A stretch of DNA of 64,000 nucleotides from Candidatus Muiribacterium halophilum (lineage in GTDB: Bacteria > Muiribacteriota > Muiribacteriia > Muiribacteriales > Muiribacteriaceae), in NCBI GenBank assembly GCA_023228995.1, contig JALOAD010000015.1:4320-68319 (forward strand), given 5' to 3'. The notes beneath the pieces were generated by a model, which saw only the letters and a program-made list of their open reading frames with translations, was not told where the DNA came from and did not search any database. Shown here piece by piece: positions 8,521 through 16,823 of the stretch. Within the stretch, counting starts at the first letter, position 1. Each line of letters begins with the position of its first letter. The position numbers were made by a program, and so were the translations under genes.

Positions 8521-10718
8521 AAACTTAAACCTCTAAAATATTTTGTTATTTCAACCTTATTACCTAAACTATTATACTTTAACTTATCAACTATAGAAGT
8601 TACAAGTATTATTCCACGACCATTCTCCTCTAAAAGCCGTGATTCATAGTCTGGCATAGAAGAATTTCTAAATCCTTCACCTTGATCTTCAACACATAAT
8701 TTTATCTTTGATTTAGAAATATAATAATCAATAAATATTTTTTTATCATTATTATACTTATTACCATGTTTTGCAGCATTAATAAGAATCTCGCTAAATG
8801 CGAGTTTTACATCAAATATTTCATCATCAACTATATCAAGTTCTTCAAGTAGTTTTACAATATTATCAACAAAATTGTTAATTTCCTCAATATCACTTGA
8901 TATTTCAACACTTTTTTCAACTTTGAAGTATTTTTTATCATTCTTTTTTATAACAATAAGGGTCGTATCATCATGCTGTGGAGCATTTTCTGTAAATTCC
9001 TCTATGCTTTTTAAAATATTTCTATGTATAATAGGAGCAGTGTTCTTTGCATTTTTTATAATAATATCATGAAATCTTTCAAAACCATATTCTTCTCTTT
9101 CATTATTCATAGCTTCATTTATTCCATCTGTATAAAGAATTATTATATCATCTTTTTCTATCTTAACTGATCTATTAGGATATTTAACTCCTTCCATTAT
9201 TCCTATAGGAAGTGCATCTGCCTCAAATTCTATTATTTTTTTTTCTTTTGCTTTATATATAATTGTTGGAAGATGTCCAGCATTAGAAAAATACATCTTA
9301 TTTTTTAAACAATCAAAATAACATGCAAAAAAAGTTATAAATTTCCCTTCATATATATCACCAGCAACAAGATTATTAAGATTTGTTAAAAGCTCTCCTG
9401 CTTCGCTACAATTTTTTATTTCAACTTTTAACATACTTCTAACCATTGACATAAGTATAGCTGCTGCAATACCTTTGCCAGAAACATCTCCTAATATTGT
9501 CCAAAAACTATTTTCACTTAGTTTATAAAAATCATAATAATCTCCACCTACTTGTTTTGCCGGTAAACTTGTAGCAACAATATCATAATCATTTATAACC
9601 GGAGGGTTTTTAGGAAGAAGACTTATTTGAATATCACGAGCTAATTCAAGATCTCTTTCAATTTTTTGTTTTTCAACATATTGATTGTAAAGAGCAATAT
9701 TTTGAAGAGAAAATCCAGCTTGCTGAACAAGTGAAGAAAATATCTTTTCATCCTGTTCTGAATATGGTTTATTAGTCTTTCTTTCTCCAAGAAGTATAAC
9801 AGCATATAATTTTTCATTATACATAAGAGGTGCTGCAAATGCAGAATTTATACCAAATTGTTTTGATAAATTCTCTTCTTCGATTTCTTTTTGATTAATT
9901 ATTTCATTACTATTATCAAAATTATGAAAAAAATCAAAAACAGGATAATTTCTACCAGTTTTTTTGTTATCTGTAGAAATTATAAGTTCAAGATGATGAT
10001 TTGATCTATCATATTTAAATATAAAAGCTTTCTCAACACCAAAAGCTCTAATACTCATTTCTTGAAGAATTTTAAAAAGATCTTTTTCATCAAATATTGT
10101 ACTTACTTTTTTTACAAATTCATATACAATTAAAAGTTCATCATAAAGGTCTTTAGTTTCTGACATCTTTATCTCTAAATTATCACTTTTTTCAATAAGC
10201 TGTTTATATATCTTTTTTTTAGCAAAAAACACAGCCAGTATATTAGAGGTTATATTTATAATATTTGATATTTTAGGAGTAATCTCGAAATCTTTAAATA
10301 CAAGTACAAGAAAACCTTCAAATTCACTTTCTACAATTAAAGGAGCAACAACATAATAAGAATCATCGACCTGATATACTGTCTGTTTTCCTTCTTTTTT
10401 TACCCAAGCAAGTATATTATCTTTTTTTAGAATTGAAATATCATCATTGTTTTTTGAAAACATGTTTCTATCCATTATAATATTATTTTCACTATCTGTA
10501 ATAAAAGAAGAATCAGCTTCAAGATAATCATGTATTGTATCAAGAATAATATTTAATGTAGCCTCTATATCAATAGATCTTGTGATCTTTTCAAAAAAAC
10601 TTTTAATAAATTCATCAAATCCAGTTTTTTCAGCCTTAAAACTATTATATTCTTGAATATCATCATCAATCTCATCAAATACAAGATCGTCTATCAATTG
10701 GTCAAATTCATCTATCAT
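8517..10718 (-). CDS. GAF-SpoIIE phosphatase-RsbW-like ATPase fusion protein
   Basis: The 733-residue soluble protein has two GAF-like sensory regions (about 20-170 and 200-345), a SpoIIE/RsbU PP2C domain (about 370-590; VGGDYYDF, ILGDVSGKGIAAA, ILYTDGINEA) and a C-terminal histidine-kinase-like ATPase (about 610-733; N-box EILINAAKHGN, VEDQGEGF, GRGIILV). The last part resembles anti-sigma kinases of the RsbW/SpoIIAB group. Phosphatase and kinase on one chain could both set the phosphorylation state of a STAS antagonist. STAS genes lie at 16145-16820, upstream of this operon. It overlaps the HD-GYP gene and follows the HDOD gene by two bases. Confidence 0.9.
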   Translation of the reverse strand: MIDEFDQLIDDLVFDEIDDDIQEYNSFKAEKTGFDEFIKSFFEKITRSIDIEATLNIILDTIHDYLEADSSFITDSENNIIMDRNMFSKNNDDISILKKDNILAWVKKEGKQTVYQVDDSYYVVAPLIVESEFEGFLVLVFKDFEITPKISNIINITSNILAVFFAKKKIYKQLIEKSDNLEIKMSETKDLYDELLIVYEFVKKVSTIFDEKDLFKILQEMSIRAFGVEKAFIFKYDRSNHHLELIISTDNKKTGRNYPVFDFFHNFDNSNEIINQKEIEEENLSKQFGINSAFAAPLMYNEKLYAVILLGERKTNKPYSEQDEKIFSSLVQQAGFSLQNIALYNQYVEKQKIERDLELARDIQISLLPKNPPVINDYDIVATSLPAKQVGGDYYDFYKLSENSFWTILGDVSGKGIAAAILMSMVRSMLKVEIKNCSEAGELLTNLNNLVAGDIYEGKFITFFACYFDCLKNKMYFSNAGHLPTIIYKAKEKKIIEFEADALPIGIMEGVKYPNRSVKIEKDDIIILYTDGINEAMNNEREEYGFERFHDIIIKNAKNTAPIIHRNILKSIEEFTENAPQHDDTTLIVIKKNDKKYFKVEKSVEISSDIEEINNFVDNIVKLLEELDIVDDEIFDVKLAFSEILINAAKHGNKYNNDKKIFIDYYISKSKIKLCVEDQGEGFRNSSMPDYESRLLEENGRGIILVTSIVDKLKYNSLGNKVEITKYFRGLSL

Positions 10719-10720
10719 TT

Positions 10721-11581
10721 TTATTCCTCTACTAATTTAAGAAAATCATCAACTTTTTTTAATTCTAAATCAAGTTCTTTAGATATATGTTTTATCTGGT
10801 CTTTTTCAATATTAAGTATTATAAATGGTTCTTTTCTAAGCTTTGGTATTACAGAATCTCCGTCAAAACCAAAGTGTTTAAGTTTGCATACAAGATCTGC
10901 AATATAAATTATTGAAGTTTCTTTTTTACTTTCTCCATAAGCATATTGAGGCTGATGATGAAAACCAATTACATTTCCTAATTTTGATGGAAGTTTCCAT
11001 ATTTCTGCCATTTTTTTACCTATCATAGCATGATCGGTTCCAAAAATTTCTTTTTCAGCAATCTCAATTGGAATATTTCTACTTGAAGCTTCTTTTATAC
11101 ATTTTATAAAATCATCATGAAAATACTGATCAAGAATTATAAGACCAATATCATGAATAAGACCAGATACAAAAAAATCCTCAGCTTCATTTGCCATTTT
11201 TGCATGTTTTGCAACAACACCTGTAGCTACAGCAACTCCAACTGAATGTTTCCACAAAGTTCTTCTATCAAAATCAGCATCTGCTTTATTAAAAAGCTCA
11301 CATATTGATACAGACAATGCTAAATTTTTAACAGCATTGAATCCCAATATAACAACAGCTTCTCTGATTTTTTTAACAGTTCTTGGAAAACCATAATAGG
11401 CTGAATTAACAAGTTTTAAAGTTTTAGAAGTCAATGCTTGATCCTGTGATATTATTTTATTAAGATCATTTGCTGTAGTATTTTCTGAATTAGCCATTTC
11501 AAGAACTTTTGCCACAATTGTAGGTAATGTTGGCAATTCATCTATTATTTGAAGTTGTTTTAAAATATCATTATAACTCAT
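10721..11581 (-). CDS. HDOD domain signalling protein
   Basis: This 286-residue protein is a stand-alone HDOD domain with the N-terminal pattern LPTLPTIVAKVLEM, then DQALTSKTLKLVNSAYYGFP near residue 47, and an HD-like core with SGLIHDIGLIILDQYF near residue 142. HDOD proteins act as scaffolds in signalling and motility circuits; enzymatic activity is usually absent or uncertain, though some retain HD residues as here. The ATG shares one base with the stop codon of adenine deaminase (TAATG), so it is translationally coupled to a purine salvage gene. Partners are probably the phosphatase and HD-GYP proteins downstream. Confidence 0.87.
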   Translation of the reverse strand: MSYNDILKQLQIIDELPTLPTIVAKVLEMANSENTTANDLNKIISQDQALTSKTLKLVNSAYYGFPRTVKKIREAVVILGFNAVKNLALSVSICELFNKADADFDRRTLWKHSVGVAVATGVVAKHAKMANEAEDFFVSGLIHDIGLIILDQYFHDDFIKCIKEASSRNIPIEIAEKEIFGTDHAMIGKKMAEIWKLPSKLGNVIGFHHQPQYAYGESKKETSIIYIADLVCKLKHFGFDGDSVIPKLRKEPFIILNIEKDQIKHISKELDLELKKVDDFLKLVEE

Positions 11582-13296
11582 TATAACTCCTCAACTAAAT
11601 CTATAAATTTAAACTTTGTAACATCAACTAATCCTTTATCTGTGAGCTTTATATCGGGAATCACTGGAAGTGCTAAAAAAGCCATAGTTATAAAAGGATC
11701 TTTTAAGCTAACTCCAAGTTCTTTACATATAGAGTGAAGTGATTTAATCTTCTCAGATACTTTTTCAAGACTCCACAAACTCATAAGACCAGCAATAGGC
11801 AATGGAAGAACATCAAGAACTTTACCATCGCATACAACAGCTTGTCCACCATTATTTTCTTTAATAATTTCTGCACATTTTATAATATCTTTATCATTTG
11901 TACCAATTACATTTATATTATGAGAATCATGACTTACACTAGTACCAATTGCACCTTTTTTTAAACCCAAACCCTTTACAAAACCTGTTCCAATATTTCC
12001 AGTCCCATTATGTCTTTCAAAAACACAAAATTTAAGAATATCATTTTCAACATCACTTTGAGCATATTTGTTTTTTATAAGAGGTTTTACTTTTATTCTT
12101 TTGGTTATTATCTGTGACGGAATTATTTCAATTACATTAATTATTGACTTATTATTAACTTTTATTTTTATTTTTTCAGGTTCTATAATAGTATTAATAG
12201 ATGAAAAAACAGATTCATCTACAATATCAATGTTTTCAAAAATTGCTTTACCGTTTTGTGCTACAAGTTTTCCATCCTTATATACTTCTTTTATAATCAT
12301 TTTTGAAAAATCTTCTATAACAAGCATATCAGCTTTATAACCTGGAGCAATAGAGCCAAGTTCTTTAAGACCAAAATATTCAGCTGCATTTTTACTTGCA
12401 AGTCTTACGGCTCTTACAATATTTCCCTGCTCAATCACAAGCATTTTTACCATATTATCAATATGACCTTCTTGTATAAGATCATCAGGATGCCTGTCAT
12501 CTGTTGAAAAAAAACAAAATCTTTCATTGAATTTATTTAAAAGCGGCATAAGATCAAGAAGGTTTTTTGTAGCAGAACCTTCTCTTATCATAATATACAT
12601 ACCCATTCTAAGTTTTTCTAAAGCTTCTTCAACTGTTGTGCATTCATGTTCTGATGTAACTCCAGCAGCCCTATAAGCACATAAATTCATTCCAGTAACC
12701 ATAGGAGCATGACCATCTATAATTTTATCATGAAACATTTCTAATTTATCCATAACATCATCACAAGTATTTATAACACCAGGATAATTCATAAATTCAC
12801 CTAGCCCAAGAACATTAGGATTATCGTGATATTTTGACAATTTTTCTGCTGAAAGCACAGCTCCTGAAGTCTCAAGATTAGTTGAAGGAACACATGAAGG
12901 AAGCATTATAAAAATATTAAGAGGAATTTTATCAACAAACGATAATATATAATCAATGCCTTTAAGACCTTTGACATTAGCTATTTCATGAGGATCTGCT
13001 ATTACTGTAGTTGTTCCTCTAGGTACAATAGCTTTTGCAAATTCAGAAGGACTAACCATAGAACTCTCAATATGGACATGACCATCAATAAATCCAGGTG
13101 AAAGATATTTCCCTTTGCAGTCTTTTTCGATAATCCCTTTATATCCTGGAACTATTCCTGCAATATAACCATCACAAACAGCAACATCTGTAATATATAT
13201 TTCTCCTGAAAGTGTATTTATAAGATTTACATTTTTAAGGACAAGATCTGCCTTTTCTTTACCTGATGCAACTCTTATAAGTCTTCTTTTATTCAT
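11581..13296 (-). CDS. ade: adenine deaminase
   Basis: The 571-residue protein is a full-length Ade-type amidohydrolase. It has the metal motif DGHVHIESSM near residue 70, ADPHEIANVKG near residue 120, FFSTDDRHPDDL near residue 278, and the family-specific C-terminal half with SVSHDSHNINVIGTND. It converts adenine to hypoxanthine and ammonia, in the cytoplasm. It lies 15 bases after the preceding deaminase gene and is coupled to the HDOD gene. Starting at ATG 13296 places a normal beta-sandwich before the barrel. I see no disrupted residues. The identification is secure. Confidence 0.95.
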   Translation of the reverse strand: MNKRRLIRVASGKEKADLVLKNVNLINTLSGEIYITDVAVCDGYIAGIVPGYKGIIEKDCKGKYLSPGFIDGHVHIESSMVSPSEFAKAIVPRGTTTVIADPHEIANVKGLKGIDYILSFVDKIPLNIFIMLPSCVPSTNLETSGAVLSAEKLSKYHDNPNVLGLGEFMNYPGVINTCDDVMDKLEMFHDKIIDGHAPMVTGMNLCAYRAAGVTSEHECTTVEEALEKLRMGMYIMIREGSATKNLLDLMPLLNKFNERFCFFSTDDRHPDDLIQEGHIDNMVKMLVIEQGNIVRAVRLASKNAAEYFGLKELGSIAPGYKADMLVIEDFSKMIIKEVYKDGKLVAQNGKAIFENIDIVDESVFSSINTIIEPEKIKIKVNNKSIINVIEIIPSQIITKRIKVKPLIKNKYAQSDVENDILKFCVFERHNGTGNIGTGFVKGLGLKKGAIGTSVSHDSHNINVIGTNDKDIIKCAEIIKENNGGQAVVCDGKVLDVLPLPIAGLMSLWSLEKVSEKIKSLHSICKELGVSLKDPFITMAFLALPVIPDIKLTDKGLVDVTKFKFIDLVEEL

Positions 13297-13311
13297 TTTT
13301 TCCTCTAATTA

Positions 13312-14631
13312 CTATAGTTTTACCATAAAATCTCTTAATATAACATTTGCATCTTTTACAAGATGTTCTGTATTAATTGTTAAATGCTTTCCATTATTAT
13401 AAACAACTTTTCCATCAATAAATACTTTATCAACATTTGAAAAAGCTGCTGAATATACTATTGAAGAAACAGGGTCAAAATAAGGAGAAGAGTTGATTTT
13501 CTCAAGATCTAAAATAACTATATCAGCTTTTTTACCTTCTTCAATACTTCCAATTTCATTTTCCATACCAACTACTTTTGCACCTCCAAGTGTAGCCATT
13601 TTAAAAGCTTCACCTGCATTCATGCAAGTTGGACCATGAAATGGTTTTTGAATAAGTGCAGCAAGTTTCATCTCTTTGAACATAGAAAGATTGTTATTAC
13701 ATGGAGCTCCATCTGCACCAAGTCCTACTGTTATTTTATCTTTAAGATATTTAGGTATAGGAGCAATTCCAGAAGCTAATTTCATATTTGCAGACGGACA
13801 ATGTATTACTTTAATATTGTATTTTTTTAAAATTTCTCTTTCTTCATCATCTACCCATACACAATGTGCAAGAAGAAGATTTTCTCCAGCTATTTCTTTT
13901 TTTTCAAAATATTCTATATTTTTCATACCTGTCAATTCTTTGACTAATTCTATTTCTTTTTTGTTTTCAGAAGCATGAGTATGAAAAAGAAGACCTTTAT
14001 CTTTACAAATATCTGAAACTTGTTTTAATAATTCATCAGTGCAAGAAACTGCAAATCTTGGAGCAAAAGCATATTTTATTCTTCCATCACCCTTTCCATG
14101 ATATTTATTATATAAATCAAGTGAATCCTCTATTGATTTTTGAGTATCTTCTTTAAGAAAATCAGGCAAACCTTTCCTATCCATCATAGTTTTTCCAAAA
14201 AAAGCCCTTATTCCACTATTTACAAGTTCCTCAGCTATATATTCAGTATGTCTTATAGTTCCCATATCAACTACAGTAGTAGTTCCACCCGACATAAGTT
14301 CAGCAATACCCATTTTTGCAGATATACTAATAGATTCAGCTGTATGCATAGCTTCAAGAGGCCATATTCTTTTTTCAAGCCAATCCATTAATTCCATGTC
14401 ATCTGCCGAGCCTTTAAAAAGAACCTGACATAAATGAATATGACTTTGAACAAATCCAGGAATTATATATTTATCTTCAACATTTTCAATAATAGCGTCT
14501 TTAAATTCTTTTTGAAGATTTTTTCCAATTTTTTTTATTTTTGTATCTTTAATAAGAACATCAGTTTTTTCACAGTAAAATTTCCCATTATTCAAATATG
14601 TAAGTACTGTTCCGCCTTTAAGAATTAACAT
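13312..14631 (-). CDS. amidohydrolase of the 5-methylthioadenosine/S-adenosylhomocysteine deaminase group
   Basis: The 439-residue protein keeps all metal and catalytic positions of the group: QSHIHLCQVLFKG near residue 62, the HTHASENKKEI segment near 217, LLAHCVWVD near 252, and GLGADGAPCNNN near 305. These enzymes deaminate methylthioadenosine, S-adenosylhomocysteine, adenosine or 5'-deoxyadenosine to the inosine forms. The 5'-deoxyadenosine role is attractive because two radical SAM enzymes (48267-50034), which release that product, are encoded in the window, but this is inference. Its start is 13 bases from the stop of the degenerate amidohydrolase upstream. Exact substrate cannot be read from sequence. 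Confidence 0.85.
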   Translation of the reverse strand: MLILKGGTVLTYLNNGKFYCEKTDVLIKDTKIKKIGKNLQKEFKDAIIENVEDKYIIPGFVQSHIHLCQVLFKGSADDMELMDWLEKRIWPLEAMHTAESISISAKMGIAELMSGGTTTVVDMGTIRHTEYIAEELVNSGIRAFFGKTMMDRKGLPDFLKEDTQKSIEDSLDLYNKYHGKGDGRIKYAFAPRFAVSCTDELLKQVSDICKDKGLLFHTHASENKKEIELVKELTGMKNIEYFEKKEIAGENLLLAHCVWVDDEEREILKKYNIKVIHCPSANMKLASGIAPIPKYLKDKITVGLGADGAPCNNNLSMFKEMKLAALIQKPFHGPTCMNAGEAFKMATLGGAKVVGMENEIGSIEEGKKADIVILDLEKINSSPYFDPVSSIVYSAAFSNVDKVFIDGKVVYNNGKHLTINTEHLVKDANVILRDFMVKL

Positions 14632-14644
14632 AAATCACTCCCGT

Positions 14645-16024
14645 CTAAATATATTGTCTTTTTATGTAATTGCCTGATATTTCTCCTAATATACCTTTAT
14701 TTATATCATAAACAATTTTACCATTTAAAATAGTATTCTCTATTGCACAATTAAAAGTCATTCCTTCAAATATTGAAAATCCAGCTTTTGAAGTTAATTT
14801 ACTTTTTTCAACAACATGCTTTTTTTTTGGATTTAATATGATAATATCAGCATCACTACCTTTTCTCAACAAACCTTTTTTCGGAGATATACCAAATCTT
14901 TTAGCAGGATTTTCAGATAAAACTCTGTTTAAATTGTTCAAAGATATTCTATGTTTTAAAAAACCTTCACTAAATAAATATAACAAAGTATGCTCCAATT
15001 CTGGAGTTCCTGCATATATATTCCATATATTTGAACCTTCAAACTGTTTTTCTGTCCTGTATTCAAATGGATTATGAGAACTTGATACAATATCAATATC
15101 ACCTTTTACTATAGATTGCCATAAAAAAATATTATTATGTTTTTTTCTAAGTGGAGGTATAAGCTTTGACAAATTACCAAGACGATCACAATCTTCATCA
15201 CAAAATTCAAGATAATGTAAAGCTGTAGAACAAGTTACATCAACATTATTTTTCTTTGCTTCAGAAATAATTTTTACGGATTTTTCACATGATATATCGT
15301 TAAAATGTATTCTAATATCAAATTCTTTAGCTAATCTCATTATTGTAGATACAGCTATTTCTTCAGCAATCTCAGGTCTTGCTTCAGACCATGCTTTTGG
15401 AAAGTTTTTATTTTTCATTTTAAATTTTCTAATATTATAATCACAAATAAAAAAATCTTCAGAATGAATAATAAAAATATATCCACTATTTTTAAACTGA
15501 TTAAATAACTCATAAAGATGACCATTATCTAAATGTTTTATACCTGAAACAGTTGTACTTGTATAAAGTTCAATGCCACATGCTCCAGAATCCATAAGAA
15601 GTGAAATATCTTTAAATTGTCTTTTATCAACTTCGTCTGCTGTAACTAAAGCTGCTAAAACATAATCGCAATAAGATTTATTTTTAATAATATCAAATTT
15701 TGCATTTAAAAGATCTATATTTTTTATATATGGTACATTGGCAGAACCCATATCAACCACAGTTGTTACTCCGCCCTTTATAGCAGCCTTTGAACCTGTA
15801 GTAAAATCCTCTCTGTGAGTATATCCTGGATCATTAAAAAAAACATGAGAATCTATTACTCCTGGCAAAAGATACTTGTCTGTTGCATCTATTATTTTGG
15901 CATTTATATCAACTATATTTGGAGCAATTTTTTCGATTTTACCAGAAGATATCAAAATATCAGTTTGAATTATATTACTTTCAAAATCAATAAAACCATT
16001 TTTTATTAATAAATTTTCAGACAT
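14645..16024 (-). CDS. dihydroorotase/hydantoinase-like protein with substituted metal ligands
   Basis: Fold and overall motifs are those of cyclic amidohydrolases (dihydroorotase, allantoinase, dihydropyrimidinase): SHVFFNDPGYTHRED at about 59, IIHSED at 185, HFNDIS at 240, then SSSHNPF at 314 and a normal C-terminus. Aligned by eye, the second His of the HxH pair is Phe62, the carboxylated Lys position is Glu152 and the final metal Asp is Ser316, while His60, His187 and His240 remain. It may bind metal differently or be a non-enzymatic paralogue, as known for some dihydroorotase-like partners. It is the first gene of the run, directly behind a near-consensus promoter. Confidence 0.78.
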   Translation of the reverse strand: MSENLLIKNGFIDFESNIIQTDILISSGKIEKIAPNIVDINAKIIDATDKYLLPGVIDSHVFFNDPGYTHREDFTTGSKAAIKGGVTTVVDMGSANVPYIKNIDLLNAKFDIIKNKSYCDYVLAALVTADEVDKRQFKDISLLMDSGACGIELYTSTTVSGIKHLDNGHLYELFNQFKNSGYIFIIHSEDFFICDYNIRKFKMKNKNFPKAWSEARPEIAEEIAVSTIMRLAKEFDIRIHFNDISCEKSVKIISEAKKNNVDVTCSTALHYLEFCDEDCDRLGNLSKLIPPLRKKHNNIFLWQSIVKGDIDIVSSSHNPFEYRTEKQFEGSNIWNIYAGTPELEHTLLYLFSEGFLKHRISLNNLNRVLSENPAKRFGISPKKGLLRKGSDADIIILNPKKKHVVEKSKLTSKAGFSIFEGMTFNCAIENTILNGKIVYDINKGILGEISGNYIKRQYI

Positions 16025-16046
16025 AATTATACCTCATAATCTGGCA

Positions 16047-16075
16047 ATTATACATTAAAAATAATTATTTGTAAA
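16047..16075 (-). promoter_or_regulatory. sigma-70-type promoter of the amidohydrolase/signalling operon
   Basis: On the minus strand TTTACA (16070-16075), a 17-base spacer and TATAAT (16047-16052) match the consensus at 11 of 12 positions. The expected start lies about 15 bases before the ATG at 16024, leaving room for the GAGG ribosome site. It probably drives the whole run down to 6496. Confidence 0.7.
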
Positions 16076-16144
16076 AAAATATTAATAAAAGAAAATACTA
16101 AAAAAAAGTTAACTCTTTCAACACTTTACTATATTTTTATTTTA

Positions 16145-16474
16145 TCAAAAATCCTTTAATGCATCATCTATATTTTCAAATACATCAATGATTTTGCCTA
16201 TTCCAATTATTGAAAGCAAACGATCTATATAAGTGTTTTTATTAACAATTCTTATATCACCTTCTTTTTCTCTCAATTTTTTAGTTTTTATAATAATTAT
16301 GCCTAATACTTGGCTAACGACAAAATTCACTTTTTCAAAGTTTATTATTATTTTATTAATGTTTTCAGAAAGCACTGTATCAAAAACATCTTCAAATTCT
16401 TTAACATTTTCTTTTGTCATATCATTATTAATATTTATGACAAAAACCTCACCGTATTTTTCAATTTTTACCAT
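16145..16474 (-). CDS. STAS domain anti-sigma-factor antagonist (second of a pair)
   Basis: Starting at ATG 16474 the protein has 109 residues and is a single STAS domain: MVKIEKYGEVFVININ at the front, IIINFEKVNFVVSQVLGII in the middle and an amphipathic C-terminal helix. The phospho-acceptor loop reads VVSQVLG, keeping one Ser. I prefer 16474 to the in-frame ATG at 16498 because GGAGGGG stands four bases before it. It overlaps the upstream STAS gene by 14 bases. Likely target is a kinase of RsbW type such as the ATPase domain encoded at 8517-10718. The pair may respond to separate inputs. Confidence 0.85.
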   Translation of the reverse strand: MVKIEKYGEVFVININNDMTKENVKEFEDVFDTVLSENINKIIINFEKVNFVVSQVLGIIIIKTKKLREKEGDIRIVNKNTYIDRLLSIIGIGKIIDVFENIDDALKDF

Positions 16475-16820
16475 TTTCCCCTCCAATGTAAAAACCATCT
16501 ATCGCATTTTCCACACTATCGAATATATCAAAAATCTTATCAAGCCTAAGGTTTTTGACCATGTTAAGAATATCAGCCGAAACTCTTATAAATTTTATAT
16601 CTCCTGAATTATCCTTACATTCAATAAGTTTATTTATGAGAACACTCAAACCATTACTACCAATATATTCAACACTCTCAAAATCTATAATAATCTTAAA
16701 ATTACCTTTACTAATTCTGTTTTCAAGAATTTTATCAAGAAACTGACTTGAAATAAAATCTATTCGACCACTCAATTCAATAATGCAAACTTCATTAAAA
16801 TACTTTATTGCATATTTCAA
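16461..16820 (-). CDS. STAS domain anti-sigma-factor antagonist (first of a pair)
   Basis: The 119-residue protein is a single STAS domain with the classic SpoIIAA-like acceptor segment VEYIGSNGLSVLI at about residue 50, where the Ser after Gly is the usual phosphorylated residue. IIELSGRIDFISS marks the first strands. It begins three bases after the stop of the beta-propeller lipoprotein gene and overlaps the second STAS gene, so the three form one operon. In partner switching the unphosphorylated form captures an anti-sigma kinase. No sigma factor gene is found in the window. Confidence 0.9.
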   Translation of the reverse strand: MKYAIKYFNEVCIIELSGRIDFISSQFLDKILENRISKGNFKIIIDFESVEYIGSNGLSVLINKLIECKDNSGDIKFIRVSADILNMVKNLRLDKIFDIFDSVENAIDGFYIGGENGKN

Positions 16821-16823
16821 AAA

